A stretch of 64,000 bases of DNA, from positions 3,266,010 through 3,330,009 of the forward strand of contig NZ_AP025314.1 in NCBI RefSeq assembly GCF_036492835.1, given 5' to 3'. Below, in pieces: positions 45,775-52,820 of this stretch. Under the pieces are notes generated by a model. It was not told where the DNA came from. It did no database searches and saw nothing but the letters and a program-made list of their open reading frames with translations. How positions within the stretch are numbered: position 1 is the stretch's first letter; every line of letters begins with the position of its first letter. The DNA comes from Fulvitalea axinellae. Its GTDB lineage: Bacteria > Bacteroidota > Bacteroidia > Cytophagales > Cyclobacteriaceae. The position numbers were made by a program, and so were the translations under genes.

Positions 45775-46061
45775 TCCAGCGCAGACAACACTAAGTCAAC
45801 TGCGGAAACGCCCAATCCATCGCGGATAACACTAAGTCAACCGCGGAAACGCACAATCCAGCGCGGATAACACCAAGTCAACCGCGGAAACGCACAATCC
45901 ATTGCGGATAACCCCAAGTCAACCGCGGAAACGCACAATCCAGCGCGGATAACCCCAAGTCAACCGCGGAAACGCACAATCCAGCGCGGATAACACCAAG
46001 TCAACTGCGGAAATGCCCAATCCATCGCGGATAACACCAAGTCAACTGCGGAAACCCCTAA
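45775..46061. repeat. seven tandem 41-bp hairpin-forming units
   Basis: Seven units of exactly 41 bp (starts 45775, 45816, 45857, 45898, 45939, 45980, 46021). Each unit has a 5-bp stem around a 15-base loop, then GAAA(C/T)G/C spacer sequence. The stem is CGCAG/CTGCG in unit 1 and CGCGG/CCGCG in units 2, 3 and 5. It is TGCGG/CCGCG in unit 4 and CGCGG/CTGCG in units 6 and 7, the last two using a G-T pair. The array starts 13 bases after the original stop codon of the pentapeptide gene, so it would lie in that gene's 3' untranslated region. It is not in any supported reading frame. Confidence 0.92.
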
Positions 46062-46157
46062 TCCGTCCAAGAAACCACACGAAAGAAACCCGAAACTTAC
46101 ACTTCCCTCAATTTCACAGCCTTATCCGGTTGCATACCCGCCTATATCCCCTATTTT

Positions 46158-47228
46158 AACGCGAACTTGGAATCGAAATATTAGATTAGTTCAATCGTCA
46201 TCTTCCTATCCCACTTCCCCAGCTTCTTGGGGAATTTAGGGCATTCAGGTGTTTTGTCAAGGAAAGTATAAGCGAGTAACGCGGCTATTGTGTTGATTAG
46301 AAACCCTTTGACGCTTCTGTGCCTTGAGTGTTCAATCTGGCAAACATGTTTGAGGATATCGAACGCCGATTTGATTAGCCGCCTGTGCTTCAAATAGTGT
46401 TTTTGCTCTTCGGCAAGCATTTCTTTGGGCCTCATTTTACTCCTGAGCTTTGTGACCAAGGTTAGGCCTTTGCCCCTGAGTTCGTCCCTGAGTTTGGAAA
46501 TATACCCTTTGTCCCCATAGAGGAACCCTTGCAGGTCTTTGGTGAGTGACCTGAGCATTTTGTGGTTGTTGTCCGATACATTTCCCGAAGATATCCTGAC
46601 GACGACCAGCTGTCCGTATTCGTTTATGACGGCATGGAGCTTAAACCCGAAGAACCATCCCATCGAGCTCTTGCCACGTTTGGCGATTCCGGCGAAAACC
46701 CTGTGTTGTTTTATTCTTTTGTTGTGGCACACGGCCAGAGGTTTGGAGTCCACGTAATTGTGGCCTGTCCGGGGAGACAGCCTGACGGCCTGCATAAAAA
46801 GCGTCATGGGAGCGAAAACCCGGTTTGAGGCGGTAAGGAAAGTGGTGTAGTCCGGCAGGTCCGGAAAGTAGCTTCTCAGGTAAACCATAAGCACGTTGTT
46901 GTAGTACCACTTGAAACACCGGATGCCGGAGAGGTGAAAGAATATCAAAACCGTCATGATTTCACTGTCACTCATCGTCGCGGGCCTACCGGATTTCTTC
47001 TGGTTTCCGATTCCTTTCTCCTTGTGGTACTCGTCCAATCGTTTGCAGAAATCGTCGGAAGCGATGAAAATTTCAGTTAATTTGAGAGTGTCCAGAACGG
47101 TCATGTCCAGTTGTGTTTATTCGGTTTGTACAAAAACACAAATAAACAAATACTCAAACATTGATCTTTCTGGACGATCCCTTCTTTACCTGACTGTATT
47201 TGAGTCGGTTAAATTCCAAGCTCACGTT
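46158..47228 (-). mobile_element. IS982-family insertion sequence, 1071 bp
   Basis: Imperfect terminal inverted repeats: AACGCGAACTTGGAAT at 46158-46173 and, reading inward from 47228, AACGTGAGCTTGGAAT (14 of 16 match). They are flanked by a 5-bp direct duplication ATTTT (46153-46157 and 47229-47233). The single transposase gene is transcribed leftward. The duplication is AT-rich and short, so the exact boundaries are slightly less secure than for the ISL3 element. Confidence 0.8.
46181..47104 (-). CDS. IS982-family transposase with catalytic Glu-to-Lys change
   Basis: A 307-residue full-length transposase with an intact frame. Family landmarks: GRPATMSDSEIMTVLIFFHL at the N-terminus, NYVDSKPLAVCHNKRI (Asp119), GFLYGDKGYIS (Asp198), and LIKSAFDILKHVCQIEHSRH. 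IS982 relatives normally have a Glu in this last motif (I-E-T/S), completing the DDE triad; here residue 245 is Lys (codon AAA at 46372-46370), one base change from GAA. If that alignment is right, the enzyme cannot cut DNA. The rest of the protein is well preserved, suggesting a recent loss. Confidence 0.87.
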   Translation of the reverse strand: MTVLDTLKLTEIFIASDDFCKRLDEYHKEKGIGNQKKSGRPATMSDSEIMTVLIFFHLSGIRCFKWYYNNVLMVYLRSYFPDLPDYTTFLTASNRVFAPMTLFMQAVRLSPRTGHNYVDSKPLAVCHNKRIKQHRVFAGIAKRGKSSMGWFFGFKLHAVINEYGQLVVVRISSGNVSDNNHKMLRSLTKDLQGFLYGDKGYISKLRDELRGKGLTLVTKLRSKMRPKEMLAEEQKHYLKHRRLIKSAFDILKHVCQIEHSRHRSVKGFLINTIAALLAYTFLDKTPECPKFPKKLGKWDRKMTIELI

Positions 47229-47313
47229 ATTTTAAATCCTCTGGCCGGAAAAAAACTCACGACTCCATTCCGGCTACGCCAAACAACATCCATAAACCCA
47301 AAAACGAAAATCT

Positions 47314-47973
47314 ATGCAATCAAGATCAAGACTCCCGGAGGCTGACGCCCTCGAACACTACCGCATCGCTTTGGAAAACGTATTGCTCCAACCCGAAATA
47401 GCGTCGGAAATGGCTGAATTGGGTTACGGCCCCGAAACCATCGCCGCAGGCAAAACCCTCCTCGACAATACCCGCCAAGCCTACGGCCACAACCAAACGG
47501 AAGACAACGAAACCTCCGCCGCCTACGAAGACTTCCTTCAGAAAAAGGAAGGGTTAGCCAAAACCTACAGAACCCATCGCAAAAAAGCCAAAGTGGTCTT
47601 CCGCAAAACCCCGCTGACAGCCGACCGGCTGGGCATCACTGCTCCCATACCCAAATCCCATTCAAAGTGTATGGAAAACTACCGGAAGTTCTACATCGAA
47701 GCCTCCGCCGATACCGCTACGCAGACCAAACTGGCCACCATCAAAGTTACAGCAGACGATATCGCCGCGGGCATAACGGCAATCAACGAGATTGAGACCG
47801 CCCGGGCCACCTACCTCCGCGAAAAGGGCGAATCCCAACAAGCCACCAAAGCCAAGGACCAAGCCTTCTCCGAACTCGACGATTGGATGACGGACTTCTT
47901 CGCCGTTGCCCGCATAGCGCTCGAAGAAAAGCCCCAGCTTCTGGAAGCCTTATCCGAGACCGTCCCTAGCTAG
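47314..47973 (+). CDS. hypothetical helical protein (219 aa)
   Basis: A soluble protein, almost all helix by composition. It reads ALEHYRIALENVLLQPEIAS, EMAELGYGPETIAAGKTLL, YEDFLQKKEGLAKTYRTHRK, then a linker with PIPKSHSKCMENYRKFY, ITAINEIETARATYLREKGE and SELDDWMTDFFAVARIALEE. The spacing suggests a bundle of long helices. I have seen similar proteins in Bacteroidota but know no function for them. It starts 80 bases right of the IS982 target duplication and is followed by a REP-like hairpin. Confidence 0.65.
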   Translation: MQSRSRLPEADALEHYRIALENVLLQPEIASEMAELGYGPETIAAGKTLLDNTRQAYGHNQTEDNETSAAYEDFLQKKEGLAKTYRTHRKKAKVVFRKTPLTADRLGITAPIPKSHSKCMENYRKFYIEASADTATQTKLATIKVTADDIAAGITAINEIETARATYLREKGESQQATKAKDQAFSELDDWMTDFFAVARIALEEKPQLLEALSETVPS

Positions 47974-47990
47974 GGCCGTCCCCATCTCAA

Positions 47991-48012
47991 TACGGTGGTC
48001 CCAACCACCGTA
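47991..48012. repeat. REP-like palindrome
   Basis: TACGGTGGT / ACCACCGTA, 9-bp perfect arms with a CCCA loop, 18 bases after the stop of the preceding gene. T6 occurs 8 bases later, so it may also work as a terminator. Same layout as the palindromes at 49806-49857. Confidence 0.6.
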
Positions 48013-48133
48013 CATCTCCGTTTTTTCCCGAAAAAAAACCATCCTATTGCCCCGTACCTTTCCATATACGATATTGCTTTAAAGCCTTAGGCTTCTGATC
48101 CACTCATTTTTTCTGAAAATTACTGCTATACAT

Positions 48134-48598
48134 ATGGAAATGGACCCCGAAATTGCCAAGCTTATCGACCAACTATCCTTAGTTGATCTCGAAATGATAC
48201 AGCGCCCCCGAAAACACGCCGTGCTGGAAGTAACGGAAAGCATATTCGGAGAGACGAAGGAAAGCAAAAAGCGGGAAAAGGAAAGGCTCAAAGTCTTGCT
48301 CAACAAAAAGTGCATGCTCATCAACGCCTGTCCCCTGCCGGAAAATCCGCAGACGCTGGCCTCGCTCACCAACCTTTGCCTTTCCAGCTACAAAACCGCC
48401 GAGACCGAAATGGAGAAAGAGGCTTGGCGCAACAAGATGAGGACATCGCTCCACCGCCTCCAAGTAAGCATTTCCACGGCCGAAGGCGAACTAGTGGCCG
48501 ACGATTACCTGTTCCTGAACGCCGAATACGAAAAAATATCGGGCATAGAGCACGTCCCCACCCGCAAACGCTCCTTCTTCGACATATTCCGCCGCTAA
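48134..48598 (+). CDS. hypothetical protein (154 aa)
   Basis: A 154-residue soluble protein, charged and helical (KLIDQLSLVDLEMIQRPRKH, KESKKREKERLKVLLNKKCM, SSYKTAETEMEKEAWRNKMR), ending in a basic tail, TRKRSFFDIFRR. No membrane segment, signal or known motif. It lies between another unknown gene and the aldo/keto reductase, all on the plus strand with short gaps. Codon use looks like that of its neighbours. Confidence 0.6.
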   Translation: MEMDPEIAKLIDQLSLVDLEMIQRPRKHAVLEVTESIFGETKESKKREKERLKVLLNKKCMLINACPLPENPQTLASLTNLCLSSYKTAETEMEKEAWRNKMRTSLHRLQVSISTAEGELVADDYLFLNAEYEKISGIEHVPTRKRSFFDIFRR

Positions 48599-48681
48599 AG
48601 TTTTACTTATGAAAAAGAAAACATACTTTTAGCCCCTAATCCCCCCAAGGAAACAAAACCGCAATTCATTCACACCTTCAA

Positions 48682-49674
48682 ATGACTTACTCAGCGAACA
48701 TACAGCGCTACCAAAACATGTCTTATCCCAGAATAGGCCAAAGTGGCTTGCGCCTTTCCGAGCTCTCACTCGGCCTGTGGCACAACTTCGGCGGGGTAGA
48801 CGCATTCGAAAACGGACGCCAAATAGTCCTCAAAGCTTTCGACAAAGGCATCACGCACTTTGACCTGGCCAACAACTACGGTCCTCCGGCGGGTTCGGCC
48901 GAGGAGACTTTCGGCAGAATAATGGCCAAAGACTTGGCCCCCTACCGCAACGAGCTGGTCATCTCCACCAAAGCCGGACACGACATGTGGCCCGGTCCCT
49001 ACGGCGACGGAGGCAACCGCAAATACATGCTGGCCAGCCTCGACGACTCCCTGCAACGAATGGGCTTGGAGTATGTGGATATATTCTACTCTCACCGCTT
49101 CGATCCGGAAACGCCGCTGGAAGAGACCCTCTACGCTCTAGATACCGCCGTGCGCCAAGGAAAAGCCATGTACGTGGGTATCTCGAAATACAATCCCGAA
49201 CAAACGGAAAAAGCCGTAGAGATCCTGAGCCGTTGGAACACGCCGTTTATCATCCACCAAGAACGCTACTCCATGCTCGACCGTCATATGGAAGAGGGCT
49301 TAACTGACACGCTCGACAAACACGGCCTCGGATGTATCGTGTTCTCCCCATTGGCCCAAGGGCTTTTGACTGACAAATACCTGAAAGGTATCCCAGAGAA
49401 TTCCCGTGCGGCCAAATCGACCGGATATTTGCAAAAAGATCAGGTAACGCCAGAATTGGTCGAACAACTGAGACAGCTGAACAACCTAGCCATGCAAAGA
49501 GGCCAAAGCCTGGCGCAAATGGCCATCGCCTGGAATCTCCGCCTGCCTACCGTAACATCGGTATTGGTTGGCGCCAGCAGAGTCGAACAGCTTGAAAACA
49601 ACCTGTTGGCCCTAGACAACAAAGCTTTTACAAACGAGGAGCTTTTGCAGATCGAGCAGATTCTGAAAGGATAA
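48682..49674 (+). CDS. aldo/keto reductase (YghZ-like)
   Basis: A 330-residue NADPH-dependent reductase of the YghZ/Kv-beta subgroup of aldo/keto reductases; YghZ reduces L-glyceraldehyde-3-phosphate and methylglyoxal. The tetrad is visible: Asp61 and Tyr66 in DLANNYGP, Lys97 in STKAGHDMW, and His138 in YSHRFDPETP. The N-terminus MTYSANIQRY matches the family, which supports this start over the internal Met at 48718. A cytosolic detoxifying role is an inference. Closed by a strong terminator. Confidence 0.88.
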   Translation: MTYSANIQRYQNMSYPRIGQSGLRLSELSLGLWHNFGGVDAFENGRQIVLKAFDKGITHFDLANNYGPPAGSAEETFGRIMAKDLAPYRNELVISTKAGHDMWPGPYGDGGNRKYMLASLDDSLQRMGLEYVDIFYSHRFDPETPLEETLYALDTAVRQGKAMYVGISKYNPEQTEKAVEILSRWNTPFIIHQERYSMLDRHMEEGLTDTLDKHGLGCIVFSPLAQGLLTDKYLKGIPENSRAAKSTGYLQKDQVTPELVEQLRQLNNLAMQRGQSLAQMAIAWNLRLPTVTSVLVGASRVEQLENNLLALDNKAFTNEELLQIEQILKG

Positions 49675-49735
49675 AACCGAATTTAGTCTTAGGTATCAGG
49701 CATTTGGTACTGGACCTATAAATAGAGGCTCAAAA

Positions 49736-49770
49736 AAGAGGTCGTCCAGCGTTTCGCCAGACGACCTCTT
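49736..49770 (+). terminator. terminator after aldo/keto reductase
   Basis: Arms AAGAGGTCGTC / GACGACCTCTT with a 13-base loop and a T-rich tail. Confidence 0.85.
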
Positions 49771-49805
49771 TTCTTTATTGCAATGAAAGGATAAATCCTT
49801 AGGCC

Positions 49806-49857
49806 GTTGCAAGGTTCCAACCTTGTAACCACCCTTAACGTAAGGCTCCAGCCTTAC
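49806..49857. repeat. two adjacent REP-like palindromes
   Basis: First hairpin 49806-49829: arms around CAAGGTT / AACCTTG with a CC loop. Second 49840-49857: GTAAGGCT / AGCCTTAC with a CC loop. The second resembles the GTAAGGCTTTCAGCCT dyad in the RAYT ends at 265-315, so these may be solo REP elements. They lie between convergent genes. Confidence 0.65.
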
Positions 49858-49862
49858 ACTCC

Positions 49863-50627
49863 CTATTTTTCTTTCTTAACAGGCTTAAACGGTTTCTTCC
49901 ACTGAATCCTGTACATCAGCGAAACACTCACCGCCGAAGTGGACGACTCTCGGGTACGCCCATAACCAGGCACATACGAAGGATTCAAACTCTCATCACT
50001 TCCACCCGAAGTATCCAAACCGAAGCGGTAACGCATTACCGTAGCCAAAAAAAGATCTCTCCATACGGCCACTTTCAGACTGACATTAAGCTCGTACCAA
50101 CTCGCCGAGATATCCGTACTCTTCTTGTTGATCGTATGTTCCCCCCAAATATCTTGCTGTACGGTATAATCCAACTCTTCGTCAAACTTACCCTGTCCCC
50201 GCCGAAAACCTACCGCCAATACGGCGTTATCCTTATTGCGGAAGGCGAAATTCCAGTCGGCTCCGACGCGGTAATAATAACCGCTCACCTTGTCACGGAC
50301 TTTTGTTTCCCTGTTATAATCGTCACGGTCAGGATAGCCGAAAGTACTGTTCGTAAATTCTTCAGATGAGTACCCCGCCGAACCCGCAATCAAAAAACGG
50401 CCAAGTATATCGGTATCGGCGCTTACGCCAAAGCCCATATAATCCTTATTGAAGGCCGAAGAACCCAGATTCGTCAAATCCACGCCAAGCCTGGCCGCGG
50501 AAGGCAAATACCAAAATTTCGGTTTAGGAATCCGCAACGAATCCGATTCGGATTTCTTTTTCTTCTGAGCCATGCCAAAAATCGGCGCCAAGCCCATCAG
50601 CATACATATGAATAAAGATCTTCTCAT
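49863..50627 (-). CDS. DUF6048 outer-membrane protein
   Basis: A 254-residue protein with a signal peptide (LFICMLMGLAPIFGMAQ), a lysine-rich stretch (KKKKSESDSLRIPKPKFW), and then alternating amphipathic strands typical of a beta-barrel (RLGVDLTNLGSSAF, ADTDILGRFLIAGSAGY, YYRVGADWNFAFRNKDNAVL, SAVSVSLMYRIQWKKPF). I recognise it as the Bacteroidota DUF6048 family. It follows a DUF6452 lipoprotein gene by 20 bases on the same strand; these two are usual neighbours, so they probably work together in the outer membrane. Function unknown. Confidence 0.72.
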   Translation of the reverse strand: MRRSLFICMLMGLAPIFGMAQKKKKSESDSLRIPKPKFWYLPSAARLGVDLTNLGSSAFNKDYMGFGVSADTDILGRFLIAGSAGYSSEEFTNSTFGYPDRDDYNRETKVRDKVSGYYYRVGADWNFAFRNKDNAVLAVGFRRGQGKFDEELDYTVQQDIWGEHTINKKSTDISASWYELNVSLKVAVWRDLFLATVMRYRFGLDTSGGSDESLNPSYVPGYGRTRESSTSAVSVSLMYRIQWKKPFKPVKKEK

Positions 50628-50647
50628 GCTCTAAAATACCGCCAGTG

Positions 50648-51172
50648 TTAATTCTCAGGGTCCAAGCGCCCGTCAACTACCCTAATGTTCATTTCCGTAC
50701 CGACTTGCAACACAGGCTCTCGCACATCCGCAAAACGGAAACCCGTCCTAAGAACCTCAAGGTCTCTAAAAACGAACTCAAGTCCGCAAAATTCGGAAAT
50801 AAAAGAAGACTCTCCCTTATACCCCACTTCCAGCTCATACTTCACCGACTTGTTCACAAAAACATAAGTCAGCTTATCGTATCCCTCATGAACGGGAATC
50901 TCCAAACTCGTCACCAAGTTATCGCCCTTATGATACGCCGTATCCGGCAACTCCTTCACATAAACGGAATCGAACCGCACCTGAAGCGGCACCGTATCGT
51001 TTTCCGCCGCCGGATCGCTAGGAACGTCAATCTCAAAAAACGCCACCTTGATATCCCTGGTGTACTGCGAAGTGCAATCCTGGTCCTCACGGCAAGCCGA
51101 CAAGCCCAAGAAAGCAACCGCCATAGCACATAGCGCCGTTCTCAGCGCCCTTTTCACCTTATATTTCTCCAT
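50648..51172 (-). CDS. DUF6452 lipoprotein
   Basis: A 174-residue lipoprotein: hydrophobic signal (TALCAMAVAFLGLSAC) with a lipobox, followed by a Cys-containing segment REDQDCTSQYT. The body is beta-rich, with strands such as IKVAFFEID, LTYVFVNKSVKYELEV and GLEFVFRDLEVL. The frame extends seven codons upstream, but MEKYKVKR at 51172 gives a conventional signal peptide. It matches the DUF6452 family, normally encoded just before DUF6048 as here. A TAAATTTG box 58 bases upstream is a good promoter candidate. Confidence 0.72.
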   Translation of the reverse strand: MEKYKVKRALRTALCAMAVAFLGLSACREDQDCTSQYTRDIKVAFFEIDVPSDPAAENDTVPLQVRFDSVYVKELPDTAYHKGDNLVTSLEIPVHEGYDKLTYVFVNKSVKYELEVGYKGESSFISEFCGLEFVFRDLEVLRTGFRFADVREPVLQVGTEMNIRVVDGRLDPEN

Positions 51173-51229
51173 ATTAAGATCCTGGTCCTCCATACCCGGC
51201 CAGCGCCGGAATCACATAGCATACCGCAA

Positions 51230-51237
51230 CAAATTTA
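51230..51237 (-). promoter_or_regulatory. TAnnTTTG -7 box for DUF6452-DUF6048
   Basis: Minus strand reads TAAATTTG, an exact match to TAnnTTTG, 58 bases before the lipoprotein start. No good -33 box was seen. Confidence 0.4.
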
Positions 51238-51369
51238 CCCTTTTTCGCCATACTTCGTGACATCCGGACCGATTAGGACACAATTTTTTCGGTCACCGGC
51301 CCTTTACTATACATAACGCCCACATCGGCCAAAGCAAGGTCCTAACTTTCAATTCCGATTGAATTGCCG

Positions 51370-51377
51370 TACCTTTG
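51370..51377 (+). promoter_or_regulatory. TAnnTTTG -7 box for rimO
   Basis: TACCTTTG, an exact consensus match, 25 bases before the TTG start of rimO. A TTTC at 51347-51350 lies at the -33 distance. Confidence 0.5.
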
Positions 51378-51401
51378 CCGACCGAAAAAAACGAGTAAGA
51401 T

Positions 51402-52739
51402 TTGAAAGCCAAGGGATTAAAGAAGGATAAGGTTAACGTGATCACGCTGGGTTGTTCCAAAAACCTGGTAGACTCCGAAGTCATGATCACCCAACTGAAG
51501 GGGAACGACATCGAAGTGGAACACGAGGCCACTAAAGACGACTCCAATATCATCATCATAAACACCTGCGGCTTCATCGCCGCGGCCAAGCAGGAGTCTA
51601 TCGACACCATCCTGCGTTACGCCGAAGCGAAGGACGAGGGAGAGATCGACAAACTTTACGTAACCGGCTGCCTTTCGCAACGCTACAAGGAGGATCTGAT
51701 CAAGGAAATCCCGCAAGTGGACGCCTTCTTCGGCACCGCCGAGGTTCCGGCCCTGCTCAAGCGCTTCAACGCCGACTACAAGCACGAACTCGTGGGCGAA
51801 AGGATGACCACCACGGCCAACCACTTCGCTTACCTCAAGATAGCCGAAGGCTGTGACCGCCCTTGCTCGTTCTGCGCCATTCCGCTGATGCGCGGCAAAC
51901 ACGAATCCACGCCTATCGAGGAATTGGTGAAACAAGCCGAAAACATGGTCAAGAACGGAACGCGCGAGCTCCTGCTCATCGCCCAAGACCTGACTTACTA
52001 CGGCATCGACATTTACGGCAAGCGCCGTTTGGCAGATCTTCTCCGCGCCCTCTCCGACGTCGAAGGCGTAAAATGGATCCGCCTCCACTACGCTTACCCG
52101 TCCGGCTTCCCGCTCGACGTGCTCGACGTAATGGCCGAACGCGACAATATCTGCAACTACCTCGACATGCCTCTGCAAACGGGCTCCAGCGCCGTGCTCA
52201 AGCACATGCGCCGTGGCATCGACAGGGAAAAGACCGAGAAACTTATCAATACCATCCGCGAAAAGATTCCGGGCATCACCTTGCGCACCACACTTATCGC
52301 CGGCCACCCCGGCGAGACCGAGCAGGACCACGCCGAGACGCTCGACTTCGTTAGCCGGATGAAATTCGACCGATTGGGAGTTTTCCCTTATTCCCACGAG
52401 GAAAACACGCACGCCCACGACACCATGGAAGACCTTCTTCCGGAAGAGGAGAAAGAGGCGCGCGCCCAAGAAATCATGGATATCCAAGCGGAAATTTCTT
52501 ACGAGCTGAACCAAGAAAAAATCGGCAAGACGTTTCCAGTTCTTATCGACCGAAAAGAAGGCGACTTCTTCTACGGACGTACGGAATCAGACTCGCCAGA
52601 GGTTGATAACGAAGTACTTATCGACGCCCGCCAGCACTACGTACGTTTGGGAGATTTCGTGGAATGCCACATCGACGACGCCACGGAATTCGACCTTTAC
52701 GCCACTCCGGTTTCGCAAACGGCCGAAACCGACGCCTGA
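51402..52739 (+). CDS. rimO: ribosomal protein S12 methylthiotransferase
   Basis: A 445-residue radical-SAM enzyme adding a methylthio group to an Asp of ribosomal protein S12. The first iron-sulfur cluster is bound by Cys18 (LGCSKNLVDSE), Cys56 (INTCGF) and Cys90 (TGCLSQR). The radical-SAM cluster is at Cys151, Cys155 and Cys158 in CDRPCSFC. A TRAM domain forms the last 65 residues. The start is TTG; the sequence KAKGLKKDKVNVITLG is family-like from the first residue, and a promoter box lies just upstream, so I keep this start. bshC follows with a short gap. Confidence 0.95.
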   Translation: MKAKGLKKDKVNVITLGCSKNLVDSEVMITQLKGNDIEVEHEATKDDSNIIIINTCGFIAAAKQESIDTILRYAEAKDEGEIDKLYVTGCLSQRYKEDLIKEIPQVDAFFGTAEVPALLKRFNADYKHELVGERMTTTANHFAYLKIAEGCDRPCSFCAIPLMRGKHESTPIEELVKQAENMVKNGTRELLLIAQDLTYYGIDIYGKRRLADLLRALSDVEGVKWIRLHYAYPSGFPLDVLDVMAERDNICNYLDMPLQTGSSAVLKHMRRGIDREKTEKLINTIREKIPGITLRTTLIAGHPGETEQDHAETLDFVSRMKFDRLGVFPYSHEENTHAHDTMEDLLPEEEKEARAQEIMDIQAEISYELNQEKIGKTFPVLIDRKEGDFFYGRTESDSPEVDNEVLIDARQHYVRLGDFVECHIDDATEFDLYATPVSQTAETDA

Positions 52740-52820
52740 AAACAGGCCGGCAACAACAACCCCAAGCCGTTTCTTGCGTAAATGAAACCGGTACAATCTG
52801 ATCATCCGAGGCGACAAGCA

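Noticed and set aside
45775..46061. CRISPR array
   Set aside because: The units are joined head to tail with no variable spacers, period 41 bp throughout, and no cas gene is near.
51417..52514. 365-codon minus-strand open frame
   Set aside because: Antisense shadow of rimO; GC-rich codon positions create long open frames on the opposite strand.
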